Assembly: GCF_031180885.1 (NCBI RefSeq)
Contig: NZ_JAPSLK010000011.1
Coordinates: 62,001 to 126,000 of the forward strand
Direction: 5' to 3'
Length of the DNA: 64,000 bases
Source of the DNA: Saccharothrix sp.
GTDB lineage: Bacteria > Actinomycetota > Actinomycetes > Mycobacteriales > Pseudonocardiaceae
Made by a program: the position numbers and the translations under genes. Shown one piece after another: positions 50,666 to 59,408 of this stretch. Positions within the stretch are counted from its first letter, which is position 1. Every line of letters begins with the position of its first letter. The notes below the pieces were generated by a model. The model did not search any database, was not told the origin of the DNA, and worked only from the letters and a program-made list of their open reading frames with translations.

Positions 50666-50824
50666 ACAATGCCTTTCTGGACTGGGGTTGTCTGCCTTCC
50701 AGGGTGGGAGGCGCGGCCACCGCGTGCCCATCCGGCAACTGGCGGGTCCACCCCCGCCGGGTGGCGGGTGGAACCGAAGACTGCCGGATGTCCTACGACC
50801 CGTGCGCACCGCAACGGTTGTCGT

Positions 50825-51732
50825 ATGACAGAAACGCAGGAGACCACGGCCTCGCCGGGGACTTCGACGGGGCGGCTGGTCGGCGTGGACCTGGCCCGCG
50901 CGCCGGCCGTGTTCGGCATGTACACCGTCCACATCGGACCTCCATTGTCCGCTGTGGACGGTGTCGGCGGCTGGATCCGGATTGCGGGCCAGGACGCTCG
51001 CGATCACCGCGGGTGTGCTCGCGCTCGTCACCCCGCAGGTGGCGTTCGTCCTGAAATCGCTGGTCGAGCCGATCCGGCAGAGCGTCAACGCCTACGACCC
51101 GCTCGAACGGCTCGGTGGCGTGGGCGTGCTCGACCTGCTGCTCACCGGCTCCTACCCGACGATCACGTGGATGTCGTTCGTGATCGCCGGCATGGCGCTG
51201 GGCCCGCCTCGACCTCGCCGCGACCACCGTCCAACGGCGCCTGGCCGCACTCGGTGCCACCCTCACCGTGACCGCCTACGGGATGTCGTTGCTGCTGGGC
51301 GGAAAGGACGCATTGAAGAGTGCGGCGGAAGACGGGGGAGCGTCCGGTTCGGTGTCCTTCGACGCGTTCAAGCCGGACATGTCGGCCTCGTCGCTGGTGA
51401 CGGCCGGGCCGCACAGCGGGACCACGTTCGACATCGTCGGCAGTGCCGGGATCGCGATCCTCGTGATCGTGGGCGCGACGGTGGCGATGGACCGCCTGCC
51501 GCGACTGCGTCGCCTGGCGAGGCCGGTCATCGCCGTGGGTGGCATGTCCCTGACTGCGTACGTGGGCCACTTCTTCATGCAGTCCGCGCTGCCCGGGGAC
51601 TCGTGGGTGCCGTTGCTCGTGCTCGTCCTCGGGGCTGTCGTGTTCGCCACGACCTGGTCCCACTTCTTCCGCCGCGGACCGCTGGAGCAGTTGCTCAACG
51701 TCGCCACCAAGCCGGCGAAGCACATCCGGTGA
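50825..51732 (+). pseudogene. DUF418/YeiB-type membrane protein, internally deleted and frameshifted
   Basis: ATG 50825 starts TGRLVGVDLARAPAVFGMY and HIGPPLSAVDGVGGW, the N-terminus of a DUF418 acyltransferase-like protein. Near 50975 the expected 60-70 residues are missing and the sequence resumes one frame over with LRARTLAITAGVLALVTPQV through SFVIAGMALG; near 51205, after an extra base in GGGCCCG, it shifts again to LDLAATTVQRRLAALG and runs to KPAKHIR, stop 51732. The deletion makes loss of function certain even if the indel is an assembly error. Confidence 0.75.
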
Positions 51733-51765
51733 TGGTCCGGTCGGGGGGCACCATTGGCTCGCGAA

Positions 51766-51893
51766 GTCGAATCGCTTCACCTGCCGGCGCGCCGCCGGGA
51801 TTAAACAGCATCCTCAACGCACGCACAACGCCTTGCGTGACCTGACTCACCGCTCATAGTGTCTGTCCGGCGACGTTGTCGAAGCGCTTCGAC
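51766..51893 (+). promoter_or_regulatory. Promoter and LacI-type operators of the second GH74 gene
   Basis: GTCGAAGCGCTTCGAC (51878-51893) is a perfect 16-base palindrome with a central CG, 45 bases before the start, typical of sugar-responsive LacI-family sites. An imperfect copy, GTCGAATCGCTTCACC, lies at 51766-51781. A plausible -35 TTGCGT (51833-51838) and -10 CATAGT (51855-51860) place the perfect operator just downstream of the promoter. Confidence 0.6.
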
Positions 51894-51938
51894 TGCCAGT
51901 GCCGCGAGCTGTCTTCCCTGCGACGAAGGGTGATCCCA

Positions 51939-54275
51939 GTGTCGAGTTCCCCTGACTCCCCGTCCTCCTTCCCCGCCGCACCAGGCCCCGACAGGCGCAC
52001 GGTCCTGCGGGCGGCGGCCGCGGCGGCCGTTGCCGGTGGCGTTCCGTTGGTGTCGGCCGGCAACGCCAACGCATCGCCAGGTCACTCCGGGCGGTATTCC
52101 TGGCGCAACGCGGAGATCGTCGGCGGAGGGTTCGTCACCGGGATCGTCTTCAGCCAGCGCGAGCCGGGCCTGGTCTACGCGCGCACCGACATCGGCGGCG
52201 CCTACCGGCTCGACAAGCGCACCAAGCGCTGGATCCCCCTGCTCGACTGGGTCGACTGGGACCACTACGGCCACACCGGCGTGATCAGCATCGCCACGGA
52301 CGAGGTCGACCCCGACCGGGTGTACGCGGCCGTGGGCACCTACACGATGCCGGAGTGGGACCCGACGATGGCGGCGATCCTCCGCTCCTCGGACCGCGGC
52401 CGGACCTGGCAGACCACGATGCTGCCGTTCCGCCTGGGCGGGAACATGCCGGGCCGCGGGATCGGCGAGCGCCTGGTGGTCGACCCGCACCGCAACAGCG
52501 TGCTCTACCTCGGCGTGCGCGGCGGCCACGGGCTGTGGCGGTCCGTCGACCACGGCAAGACCTGGGGCAAGGTCGAGAGCTTCCCCAACGTCGGCAACTT
52601 CGTCCCGGACCCCAACGACACCGGCGGCTACAACGGCGACAACCTCGGCGTGCTCCAGGTCGTGTTCGACAAGCGCACCGGACGGCGCGGCCGGCCCACG
52701 AAAATGATCTACGTCACGGTGGCCGACAAGGAGAACATCCTCTACCGCTCCACCGACGCCGGCCGGACCTGGCAGCGGGTGCCCGGCCAGCCCACCGGCT
52801 TCATCCCGCACAAGGCGGTGTTCGACCACAAGAACGGCTACCTCTACCTGGCCACGAGCGACACCGCCGGCCCGTACGACGGCGCCAAGGGCGACGTGTG
52901 GAAGCTCGACACCGCGACCGACACGTGGACGCGCATCAGCCCCGTGCCCTCCACCAGCCCCGACTGCCGGTGGGGCTACTCGGGCCTGTCCATCGACCGG
53001 AGCAACCCGAGCACCCTCATGGTGACCACCCAGATCCACTGGCACCCCGACATCATCATGTTCCGCTCCACCGACGGCGGCGCGAGCTGGACCCGCGCCT
53101 GGGACCTGGTCTCCGACACCGAGCGCACGTTCCGCTACACCATCGACATCTCGGCCGCGCCCTGGCTGACCTGGAACGCCACCCCCGAACCACCCGTGTT
53201 CGCGCCGAAGCTGGGGTGGATGACCGAGGCGCTGGAGATCGATCCCTTCTCCTCCAACCACTTCCTCTACGGCACGGGCGCCACGATCTACGGCTCCGAC
53301 AACCTCACCGACTGGGACACCGGGGGCACCGTGCGGATCGACGTCCGCGCCGGGGGCCTGGAGGAGACCGCGGTCCTGTCGCTGATCAGCCCTCCGGTCG
53401 GCGCGCACCTGTTCTCCGCGGTCGGGGACGTCGGCGGCTTCCGGCACACGGACTTCAGCCGTGCCACCAAGATGTACGACACCCCCACTTTCACCACGAC
53501 GGTCGCCCTGGACTTCGCCGAGAAGGCACCTCGCACGATCGTCCGGGTCGGCCACCCCACGAGCGGCTGGACCCAGCGCTTCGCGATCTCGACGGACGGC
53601 GGCGACACCTGGACCCCCTCGGGGAGCGAACCGCCCGGCGTGACCGGTCCGGGCGTCGAGGACACCGCCGTCGCGGTCGCGGCGGACGGCGGCCGGGTCG
53701 TGTGGGCGCCGGCCGGGGCGCCGGTGAGCTGGAGCGCCGATGGCGGCGGGACGTGGACCGCCTGCGAAGGTGTGCCTTCGGGGGCGCTGGTGCGCGCCGA
53801 CCGCGTCAACCCGGCGGTCTTCTACGCCTGCCACACGGGCACGTTCTACCGGAGCACCGATGGCGGCAAGCGCTTCACGCAGACCGCGGCGACCGGCCTG
53901 CCCGCCGAGGGCAACGTCCGGTTCAAGCCGGCGCCCGGCCACGAAGGCGACATCTGGCTAGGGGGTGGCAAGAAGGGCAAGGTCTACGGCCTGTGGCGCT
54001 CGACCGACGGCGGCACCTCCTTCACCCGCCTGCCGGGCATCGAGGAGGGCGACAACGTCGGCTTCGGCAAGGCCGCTCCGGGCAGCGCCTACCCGGCGGT
54101 CTACGCCAGCCTCCGCATCGGCGGGGTGCGCGGGGTCTTCCGCTCCGACAACGCCGGCCGGACGTGGATCAGGATCAACGACGACCGGCACCAGTACGCC
54201 TGGACCGGCAGCACCATCACCGGCGACCCGCGCATCTACGGCCGCGTCTACTTCGGCCCAACGGCCGCGGCGTGA
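51939..54275 (+). CDS. Secreted GH74-type xyloglucanase
   Basis: The 778-residue protein starts at GTG 51939 after GAAGGG. A Tat signal (DRRTVLRAAAAAAVAGGV) precedes two propeller halves. Catalytic aspartates are expected in VYARTDIGGAYRLD and in VGDVGGFRHTDF; blade motifs STDAGRTW, STDGGASW and STDGGKRF recur. The last residues read FGPTAAA, but one frame over the DNA gives the normal ending NGRGVICGEPTRP (to 54316), so one base is missing near 54260. Most of the fold would be unaffected. Unlike the GH74 at 24551 it has no lectin domain. Two LacI-type sites precede it. Confidence 0.85.
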   Translation: MSSSPDSPSSFPAAPGPDRRTVLRAAAAAAVAGGVPLVSAGNANASPGHSGRYSWRNAEIVGGGFVTGIVFSQREPGLVYARTDIGGAYRLDKRTKRWIPLLDWVDWDHYGHTGVISIATDEVDPDRVYAAVGTYTMPEWDPTMAAILRSSDRGRTWQTTMLPFRLGGNMPGRGIGERLVVDPHRNSVLYLGVRGGHGLWRSVDHGKTWGKVESFPNVGNFVPDPNDTGGYNGDNLGVLQVVFDKRTGRRGRPTKMIYVTVADKENILYRSTDAGRTWQRVPGQPTGFIPHKAVFDHKNGYLYLATSDTAGPYDGAKGDVWKLDTATDTWTRISPVPSTSPDCRWGYSGLSIDRSNPSTLMVTTQIHWHPDIIMFRSTDGGASWTRAWDLVSDTERTFRYTIDISAAPWLTWNATPEPPVFAPKLGWMTEALEIDPFSSNHFLYGTGATIYGSDNLTDWDTGGTVRIDVRAGGLEETAVLSLISPPVGAHLFSAVGDVGGFRHTDFSRATKMYDTPTFTTTVALDFAEKAPRTIVRVGHPTSGWTQRFAISTDGGDTWTPSGSEPPGVTGPGVEDTAVAVAADGGRVVWAPAGAPVSWSADGGGTWTACEGVPSGALVRADRVNPAVFYACHTGTFYRSTDGGKRFTQTAATGLPAEGNVRFKPAPGHEGDIWLGGGKKGKVYGLWRSTDGGTSFTRLPGIEEGDNVGFGKAAPGSAYPAVYASLRIGGVRGVFRSDNAGRTWIRINDDRHQYAWTGSTITGDPRIYGRVYFGPTAAA

Positions 54276-54299
54276 TCTGCGGCGAGCCGACCCGACCGT

Positions 54300-54737
54300 T
54301 CACCGGCGAGGCGTGACAGGTTCGGGGGCCGCCGTCCGGGAGACGACGGCGTCGAGGTCGTCGAGCCGGCGCTGGACGCGTTCGACGTCGGCGCTGCTGC
54401 CCTGTTGCCGGTACAGCTCAAGGGCTTCCTGCCACACCGCGCGGGCCTGCTCGGGCCAGCCGAGGGCGGAGTGGGGACCGCCGAGCTGGTCGAGGGCGTC
54501 GGCGGCCCTGGTCGTGTTGCCGAGGGCGCGGCACAGGGCGACGGCCTGCTCGTGGTGGCGGACGGCCTGGCGGTGGTGGCCGGTGCGGTGCTCGATGTAG
54601 CCCAGGCCGTCCAGGGCGCCGCCTCGCCGGCGGAGTCGTGGTGGTGCCGGTACAGGGCGAGGGCGGCCTTGCAGTGGGCGGGCGGTGTCGTGGTCGCCCA
54701 GGCAGGCGGCGTACCACCCGACCGTGTTGAGCGCGAC
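54300..54737 (-). pseudogene. C-terminal TPR fragment of an AfsR/SARP-type regulator
   Basis: Minus-strand reading ALNTVGWYAACLGDHDTARAH and CKAALALYRHHHDSAGEA, then, after a frame change near 54630, LGYIEHRTGHHRQAVRHHEQ and a further TPR run to PVTPRR (stop 54300). These are the tetratricopeptides at the end of large AfsR-like regulators. The DNA-binding and NTPase parts are gone; at about 54738 the sequence becomes the plus-strand haloperoxidase fragment. Confidence 0.65.
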
Positions 54738-55354
54738 CCGGACCGCGGAGCAGACCCGGATCGCGCACTTCTGGGCCAACGACCTCGACGACACCTACAA
54801 GCCGCCGGGCCAGCTCCACGCGCACACCCAGATCGTCGCCAAGCAGCGCGGACTCGGCACACCGGACAAAGCCCGGCTGTTCGCCCTGGTCGGCCTCGCC
54901 ATGGGGGACGCGGGCATCGTCGCCTGGGACGCCAAGTACCAGACGTCCATCGACCTGTGGCGACCGGCGAGCGCCATCCGGCTCGCCGACACCGACGGCA
55001 ACCCCGGCCACCACCGCGGACCCGAACTGGCGGCCCCTGTCCCCGGACGCGGACGGCACCCCGTTCTCGCCGCCGTTCCCCGCCTACGTCTCCGGACACG
55101 CCACCTTCGCCGGCGCGTGGGCGGGCGCGATGCAGGCCTACTTCGGCACCGACGCCATCACCTTCACCGCCACCACCGAAGACCCGTACGCGATCGGCGT
55201 GACCCGCACCTTCACCACCTTCAGCGCCGCCGCGCGCGAGAACGCCCGCAGCCGCGTCTACCTCGGCGTGCACTACCAGTTCGACGCCGACAGCGGCCTG
55301 TCCGCCGGAACCGCGCCGGCGCAGCACGTCGCGGCCACGTTCCTCCGCGACTGA
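54730..55354 (+). pseudogene. Vanadium-dependent haloperoxidase, N-terminally truncated and frameshifted
   Basis: The plus frame TRTAEQTRIAHFWANDLDDT, then KARLFALVGLAMGDAGIVAWDAKY and SIDLWRPASAIRLADTDGNP, shifts near 55006 (an extra G) to PNWRPLSPDADGTPFSPPFP, AYVSGHATFAGAW and RVYLGVHYQFDADSG. The SGH and R-x-H motifs bind vanadate in this family. The first half of the enzyme is missing; what precedes is antisense to the AfsR relic. No function is expected. Its C-terminal half is otherwise intact. Confidence 0.7.
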
Positions 55355-55411
55355 CGGCTCGCCCGGTCTCCGGCGACGGTTGCCCGTCGCCGGAGACCGG
55401 GTTCCGCGCGA

Positions 55412-56848
55412 TCAGGGCTTGGCGCGGACCGGGAGGCCGGGGTTGCCGGACGGTTTGAAAGTGGCCCACGCCGCCGGGTCGCCGGAGTGGTAGATCGTCG
55501 CGGCCGGGCTGTCGGTGAAGACGTCGGCCTCCTGGCGGGGCGGTGTCGGACCCAGGTGGACCGCGGTCAGGGCCGGGTTGCCGCGCATGGCGCCCGGCCC
55601 GAGGCGGGTGACGGCCGGGGTGACGAGGGTGGTCAGCTTCGGGTTGTTGGTGATGGCGTTGTGCCACACCGTGGTCAGGCGCGGGGCGTGGAGCCAGCGC
55701 AGGTTCGCGAAGCCGGTGACCGCGTTCTTGTCCATCTCGGTGAGCGCGGGCAGGCGCAGGCCGAGGAGTTTGTGGTTGAGGTCGAAGCAGTTGATGCCCA
55801 GGTACTCCAGCTTGGGCAGGTTGACCGACACCAGTTCGTGGCTGTCGTTCAACGCGTTGCGGCCGAGGCGGCGCAGTTCGGGTGCGGTGAAGTACCGGAG
55901 GCGGGAGGCGTCGTCGAAGGCGAAGTCGTCGACCGCGGTGGCGCTCGGCAGGTTGACCTTGAGCAGGTACTGGTTGCGGCGGAAGGCGTCGTGGGCGATG
56001 GTGTCGACGCTGGGCAGGTAGAGGACGCTGAGCTTGGCGTAGGGGGCGTGGCCGAACGCCATCACGCCGATCGACCTGGCCGCGCGCAGGCTCACCTCGG
56101 CGAAGTTGTGGTTGCTGAACGCGCCGTCGGGCACCGCGTCCAGGTCGTCGAGGACGAGCTGCTTGACCCAGGTGTCCCACCAGCCGTTGTGCCAGAGGTA
56201 GGGGAATTTCCCGCCTCGGGCCTGTTGTCCCGCGCACGGCAGACCGGAGGCGGGGGTGCACTCGCGTCCGCTTTGGATGGTGCGCAGGTTGTAGACGTGG
56301 AGCCGGGTGAGGTTGTTCAGGCCGAGGTCGCGGTGGACGCCTTGGAGTGCGGCCAGGTCGGGGTCGGAGAGCGCGGTGCCGCCGGTGAGGTACAGAGCGA
56401 TCCCGGTGGCCTTGGCCAGGTCCGGTTTGCGTTGGGCCAGAAGGGTTTTGAGGGTGTTGGTGGTGACGTCGTACTGGAGGGTGAGGGTGCCCTCGGGCAG
56501 TCGGTGGTCGCCGGGTTTGCTCGCCCGGTAGGTGTAGCGGTCGTTGCGGCTCAGGTCGGGGTCGTTGGCGAAGACCGGGTCCGGGCCGGGGTCGGCGGTC
56601 GGGTCCTCGGGCAGCACCCCGTCCGAGTACGGCAGGACCGGTGGCGCGCTCGGAGTGGTGGACGTGGAGGTCGGCGACGAGGTGGTCGTCGGTGCGCTTG
56701 AGGTGGCGACAGCGGTGGTGGTGGGCGTGGTGTCTGCTGTGGACGTGGGAGGCTGGGCGGAGTCTTCACCCGAGGTGAGGATGACCGCTCCGATGCCCGA
56801 GGCGGCGAGGACGATGCCGACGACCACCAGGATGGCTTTGCGCTTCAT
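55412..56848 (-). CDS. Surface protein with BspA-type leucine-rich repeats
   Basis: The 478-residue protein has a signal or membrane anchor (KAILVVVGIVLAASGIGAVIL), a long Thr/Ser/Pro linker (about residues 33-75) and then a leucine-rich region (about 220-450) of irregular repeats such as LPSVDTIAHDAFRRNQYLLKV, broken here as LPSATAVDDFAF and LPKLEYLGINCF, matching LRR_5/BspA. Two cysteines in CTPASGLPC and one late may form disulfides. Such proteins bind host or surface polymers in other bacteria and are uncommon in actinomycetes. The start ATG 56848 has no near neighbour on this strand. Confidence 0.72.
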   Translation of the reverse strand: MKRKAILVVVGIVLAASGIGAVILTSGEDSAQPPTSTADTTPTTTAVATSSAPTTTSSPTSTSTTPSAPPVLPYSDGVLPEDPTADPGPDPVFANDPDLSRNDRYTYRASKPGDHRLPEGTLTLQYDVTTNTLKTLLAQRKPDLAKATGIALYLTGGTALSDPDLAALQGVHRDLGLNNLTRLHVYNLRTIQSGRECTPASGLPCAGQQARGGKFPYLWHNGWWDTWVKQLVLDDLDAVPDGAFSNHNFAEVSLRAARSIGVMAFGHAPYAKLSVLYLPSVDTIAHDAFRRNQYLLKVNLPSATAVDDFAFDDASRLRYFTAPELRRLGRNALNDSHELVSVNLPKLEYLGINCFDLNHKLLGLRLPALTEMDKNAVTGFANLRWLHAPRLTTVWHNAITNNPKLTTLVTPAVTRLGPGAMRGNPALTAVHLGPTPPRQEADVFTDSPAATIYHSGDPAAWATFKPSGNPGLPVRAKP

Positions 56849-56898
56849 ATCGGTGTTCTGCGTCCCGCCGCCGAGTCGTAGGTGCTTCCGGGTCGAGG

Positions 56899-56916
56899 GA
56901 TGTGAACGCTAACATC
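56899..56916 (+). promoter_or_regulatory. LacI-type operator in front of rhaM
   Basis: GATGTGAACGCTAACATC, with GATGT/ACATC arms, lies 46 bases before the rhaM start. It matches 16 of 18 bases of the site at 4945-4962 before the GH27 gene. A shared rhamnose- or arabinose-type regulator is likely, but is not encoded here. Confidence 0.6.
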
Positions 56917-56961
56917 CACTCGTTGCCGCCAACAAGGTCGACGTCGCCCGAGGAGAACCGC

Positions 56962-57309
56962 ATGAGCCCCGTCCAGCGCTACGGCACGGTGATCCGGCTG
57001 CGCCCGGAGAAGCGCGAGGAGTACCTGCGGCTGCACTCGGCCGTGTGGCCCGCGGTCGAGCAGACGCTGCTCGACGCCAACATCCGCAACTTCACCATCT
57101 TCCTGCACGGCGACCTGCTGTTCGGCTACTACGAGTACATCGGCGAGGACCACGACGCCGACCAGACCCGCATCGCCGCCGACCCGGAAACCCGCCGCTG
57201 GTGGACCTTCACCGACCCGTGCCAGGAATCCCTCGCCCCACCCGGCTCCGGCCACTGGTGGACCCCCATGCAGGAGGTCTGGCACCTGAACGACCCCGAA
57301 ACGTCCTGA
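56962..57309 (+). CDS. rhaM: L-rhamnose mutarotase
   Basis: The 115-residue protein interconverts alpha and beta anomers of L-rhamnose. Family features are RYGTVIRLRPEKREEYLRLHSAVWPAV with the catalytic-type histidine, NFTIFLHGDLLFGYYEYIGED and the C-terminal WWTPMQEVWHL. ATG 56962 follows AGGAG. No rhamnose isomerase, kinase or transporter lies next to it; downstream is a stretch of gene relics, so the rest of the pathway is elsewhere or was lost here. Confidence 0.9.
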   Translation: MSPVQRYGTVIRLRPEKREEYLRLHSAVWPAVEQTLLDANIRNFTIFLHGDLLFGYYEYIGEDHDADQTRIAADPETRRWWTFTDPCQESLAPPGSGHWWTPMQEVWHLNDPETS

Positions 57310-57374
57310 CCCCTGCTCGGCATCGCTCGCGCTCCGCTTCCGGTCGCGCGCCCGGACCGCGACGAACAGCACGA

Positions 57375-57775
57375 TCACGATGGCCCTCGCCGCGATGACG
57401 ACGTACTGGAACGGGTTCGTCCAGCACACGCCGACGACGGCGCGAGCTGTTCGGTCAACCGTTGGAGAGCTGCGCGACCGTCCGCACTGATCTCGGCAAG
57501 ACCGGCGTCGTCGGCTGCGCGGATCGTCCGTTGCACCTGGTGCGGCAACCGGTGGACTTCGGCAGCGGTCAGCGCCGCTCGGAACGCCTCCGTCGCGCCG
57601 TCGCGATGCCGGGCGCTGGCGGCGCTCTGCGCGCCCCGATCCGTGCTGTTCGGCGGTGCGTCCGGCCACCTCGGCGCGGTCTTCACCGAGTACGACGGCG
57701 GACGCGTCACCACGGATGGCGACCAGTCCCGCCAAGGCTGGGAACGCACGCACCGCCGCCTCGTCGCTCATACCG
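57375..57775 (-). pseudogene. Relic of a helical-repeat regulator
   Basis: Two minus frames give regulator-like text: MSDEAAVRAFPALAGLVAIR at the start, and ARHRDGATEAFRAALTAAE, then VHRLPHQVQRTIRAADDAGLAEIS and LQRLTEQLAP (near 57440). The latter resembles the TPR end of XRE-type regulators. They are in different frames and no complete protein can be built. The flanking bases 57310-57374 hold only a short hydrophobic minus-strand frame that I cannot name. Confidence 0.4.
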
Positions 57776-57998
57776 CGACGCTCCGCACGCGCGTGGAAAT
57801 GCCGGTCCGGATGCCGAGGTGCGGAAGCGGGTTCGCGTTGACGCGGTGCACCACGCGGTGTCCGGTGAACGCTCGCCGACCGTGCAGCCATCGGTGGTTG
57901 TCGAGGATGTAGCCCTGTCCGGCGCTCAGGTCCAGGTCGGTCACGTGCTGATCGATCGCCGCTCGCAGCGTGACCAGATGTGCGTCTGCGGCTGTTTT
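57768..57998 (-). pseudogene. C-terminal fragment of a 2-oxoglutarate/Fe(II) dioxygenase (TauD/clavaminate-synthase type)
   Basis: The minus frame DAHLVTLRAAIDQHVTDLDL, then SAGQGYILDNHRWLHGRRAF and HRVVHRVNANPLPHLGI carries the distal histidine and the 2-oxoglutarate-binding arginine of the family (the DNHRWLHGR pattern). The N-terminal part with the HxD iron motif is missing, cut at about base 57998 exactly where the plus-strand radical-SAM fragment begins. Confidence 0.65.
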
Positions 57999-57999
57999 G

Positions 58000-58716
58000 C
58001 GGGTCGGGATGACGTCCAACGGAGAGCACGGAGCGGAGGTGCTTCCCGACTGCGCCGCCGCTGGACTCGATCGGGTGAACTTCTCGATCTTCGGCACGAC
58101 GGCCGACGAACTCGCCGAGACCCAGCACGCCCGCTACCGCAACCCCGAACGAGCGCAGCGAAAGATCGACGCCCTGAAACGCTCGATCGCCGTCTGCGAG
58201 GCGCACGGGGTCAACGCCGGCGCGAACATCGTGGTGCTCGACTACAGCCACGCGCCGCGCGTGCACCGCCTGCTCGATGAATACTCCCCACACCTGGCGG
58301 TCCGACTGCTCAACTCGCTGGACCACGGCCCGGCCTCCGTGGAGGCCATCGAGCGCATCCTGGCCGAACGCGGAGCGGTCGCCGAAGCGCACTACATCAC
58401 CGCAGGTGTCTCCGCAGCACGCACCGCCTACCGCCTCCCGGACGGACGTCGGGTGTACTTCAAGCAGATTCGGCGCGTCCGACTGCCTGAGACGTGCACC
58501 GGATGCCGGTTCAACAACGACACCGACTGCCAGGAGGGCTTCTACGGCGTGCGGCTCTACTACGACCGCGCCGGCCGCTACCAGGTCGGTGTCTGCATCC
58601 AACGGATGGATCTGACCATGCCCCTCGACGACTTCCTCACCGGGCCGATGCCGGCACAAGTGCTGGCTCTGCGTGAGGTCGAATACGACCGACTCACCCG
58701 CCGCCACGCGGCATGA
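58000..58716 (+). pseudogene. Radical SAM protein lacking its N-terminus
   Basis: The sequence RVGMTSNGEHGAEVLPDCAA, then AGLDRVNFSIFGTTADELAE is the middle of a MoaA-like radical SAM barrel; the C-terminus has CTGCRFNNDTDCQEGFYGVR and VCIQRMD, cysteines that could hold an auxiliary cluster. The CxxxCxxC motif and about 80-100 residues before it are missing. An internal ATG at 58009 could start translation, but the product could not bind the SAM cluster. The CYTH gene follows after 27 bases, so they were probably one operon. Confidence 0.65.
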
Positions 58717-58743
58717 CCGATCGACAGGGAAGGACGCACGCGA

Positions 58744-59307
58744 GTGCGGATCGAGCACGAAGCCAAGATCCTCGACATCGACCCGGCGGAGATGGAACGA
58801 CGCATCCTCGACAAGGGCGGCCGGAAGCTCGGCGAGCGGTTCATGCGCCGCTACGTCTACGACATCACGCCCGGCGATCAGTCGAAGTGGATCAGGCTGC
58901 GCGACACCGGGGACGAGGTGACGCTGACGGTCAAGCAGATCACCAGCGACGCCATCGACGGCACGCACGAGACCGAAGTGACCGTGAGCGACTTCGACGC
59001 GACCAACGCCCTGCTCGGTGTGCTCGGGTTCACCGCGAAGTCGTACCAGGAGACCAAGCGCACGAGCTTCGTCCTCGACGGCGCACAGGTCGAGATCGAC
59101 ACGTGGCCGCGCATCCCGCCCTACGTCGAGATCGAGGCCGGATCGAAGGACGAGGTCGTTCGGGTCGCCGCGCTGCTCGGCTACGCCGAGGAGGAACTGA
59201 CCGGGGCGAACACCATCAAGGTCTACGCCCGCTACGGCATCGACCTCGACAACATTCCCGAGCTGCGCTTCCAGGCATCGTCCGGTGTGGCAGACCAGGG
59301 ACGGTAG
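58744..59307 (+). CDS. CYTH-domain protein (class IV adenylate cyclase-like)
   Basis: The 187-residue protein begins with the CYTH signature IEHEAKILDID (ExExK) and continues with YVYDITPGDQSKWIRLRDTGD, LTVKQI and VEIDTWPRIPPYVEIEAGS, matching CyaB-like members that act on phosphate-containing substrates. GTG 58744 follows GGAAGGA. In a CyaB it would form cAMP; many CYTH proteins are instead triphosphatases, so activity is uncertain. Linked to a broken radical-SAM gene, it may be the surviving part of a lost biosynthetic unit. Confidence 0.75.
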   Translation: MRIEHEAKILDIDPAEMERRILDKGGRKLGERFMRRYVYDITPGDQSKWIRLRDTGDEVTLTVKQITSDAIDGTHETEVTVSDFDATNALLGVLGFTAKSYQETKRTSFVLDGAQVEIDTWPRIPPYVEIEAGSKDEVVRVAALLGYAEEELTGANTIKVYARYGIDLDNIPELRFQASSGVADQGR

Positions 59308-59408
59308 CGCCCGGCAGCGACCAACGTGATCGGGACGGAATTGGCGTGTCCTCGCTGGTCGCGTCGGGCGTCGTCGACCTGGTCATCGCCCGGCTCTTCA
59401 CGACGTGG

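Noticed and set aside
51876-51938. TTG start at 51876 for the GH74 gene
   Set aside because: It would lie inside the LacI-type palindrome and lacks a ribosome-binding site; GTG 51939 follows GAAGGG and precedes the Tat signal.
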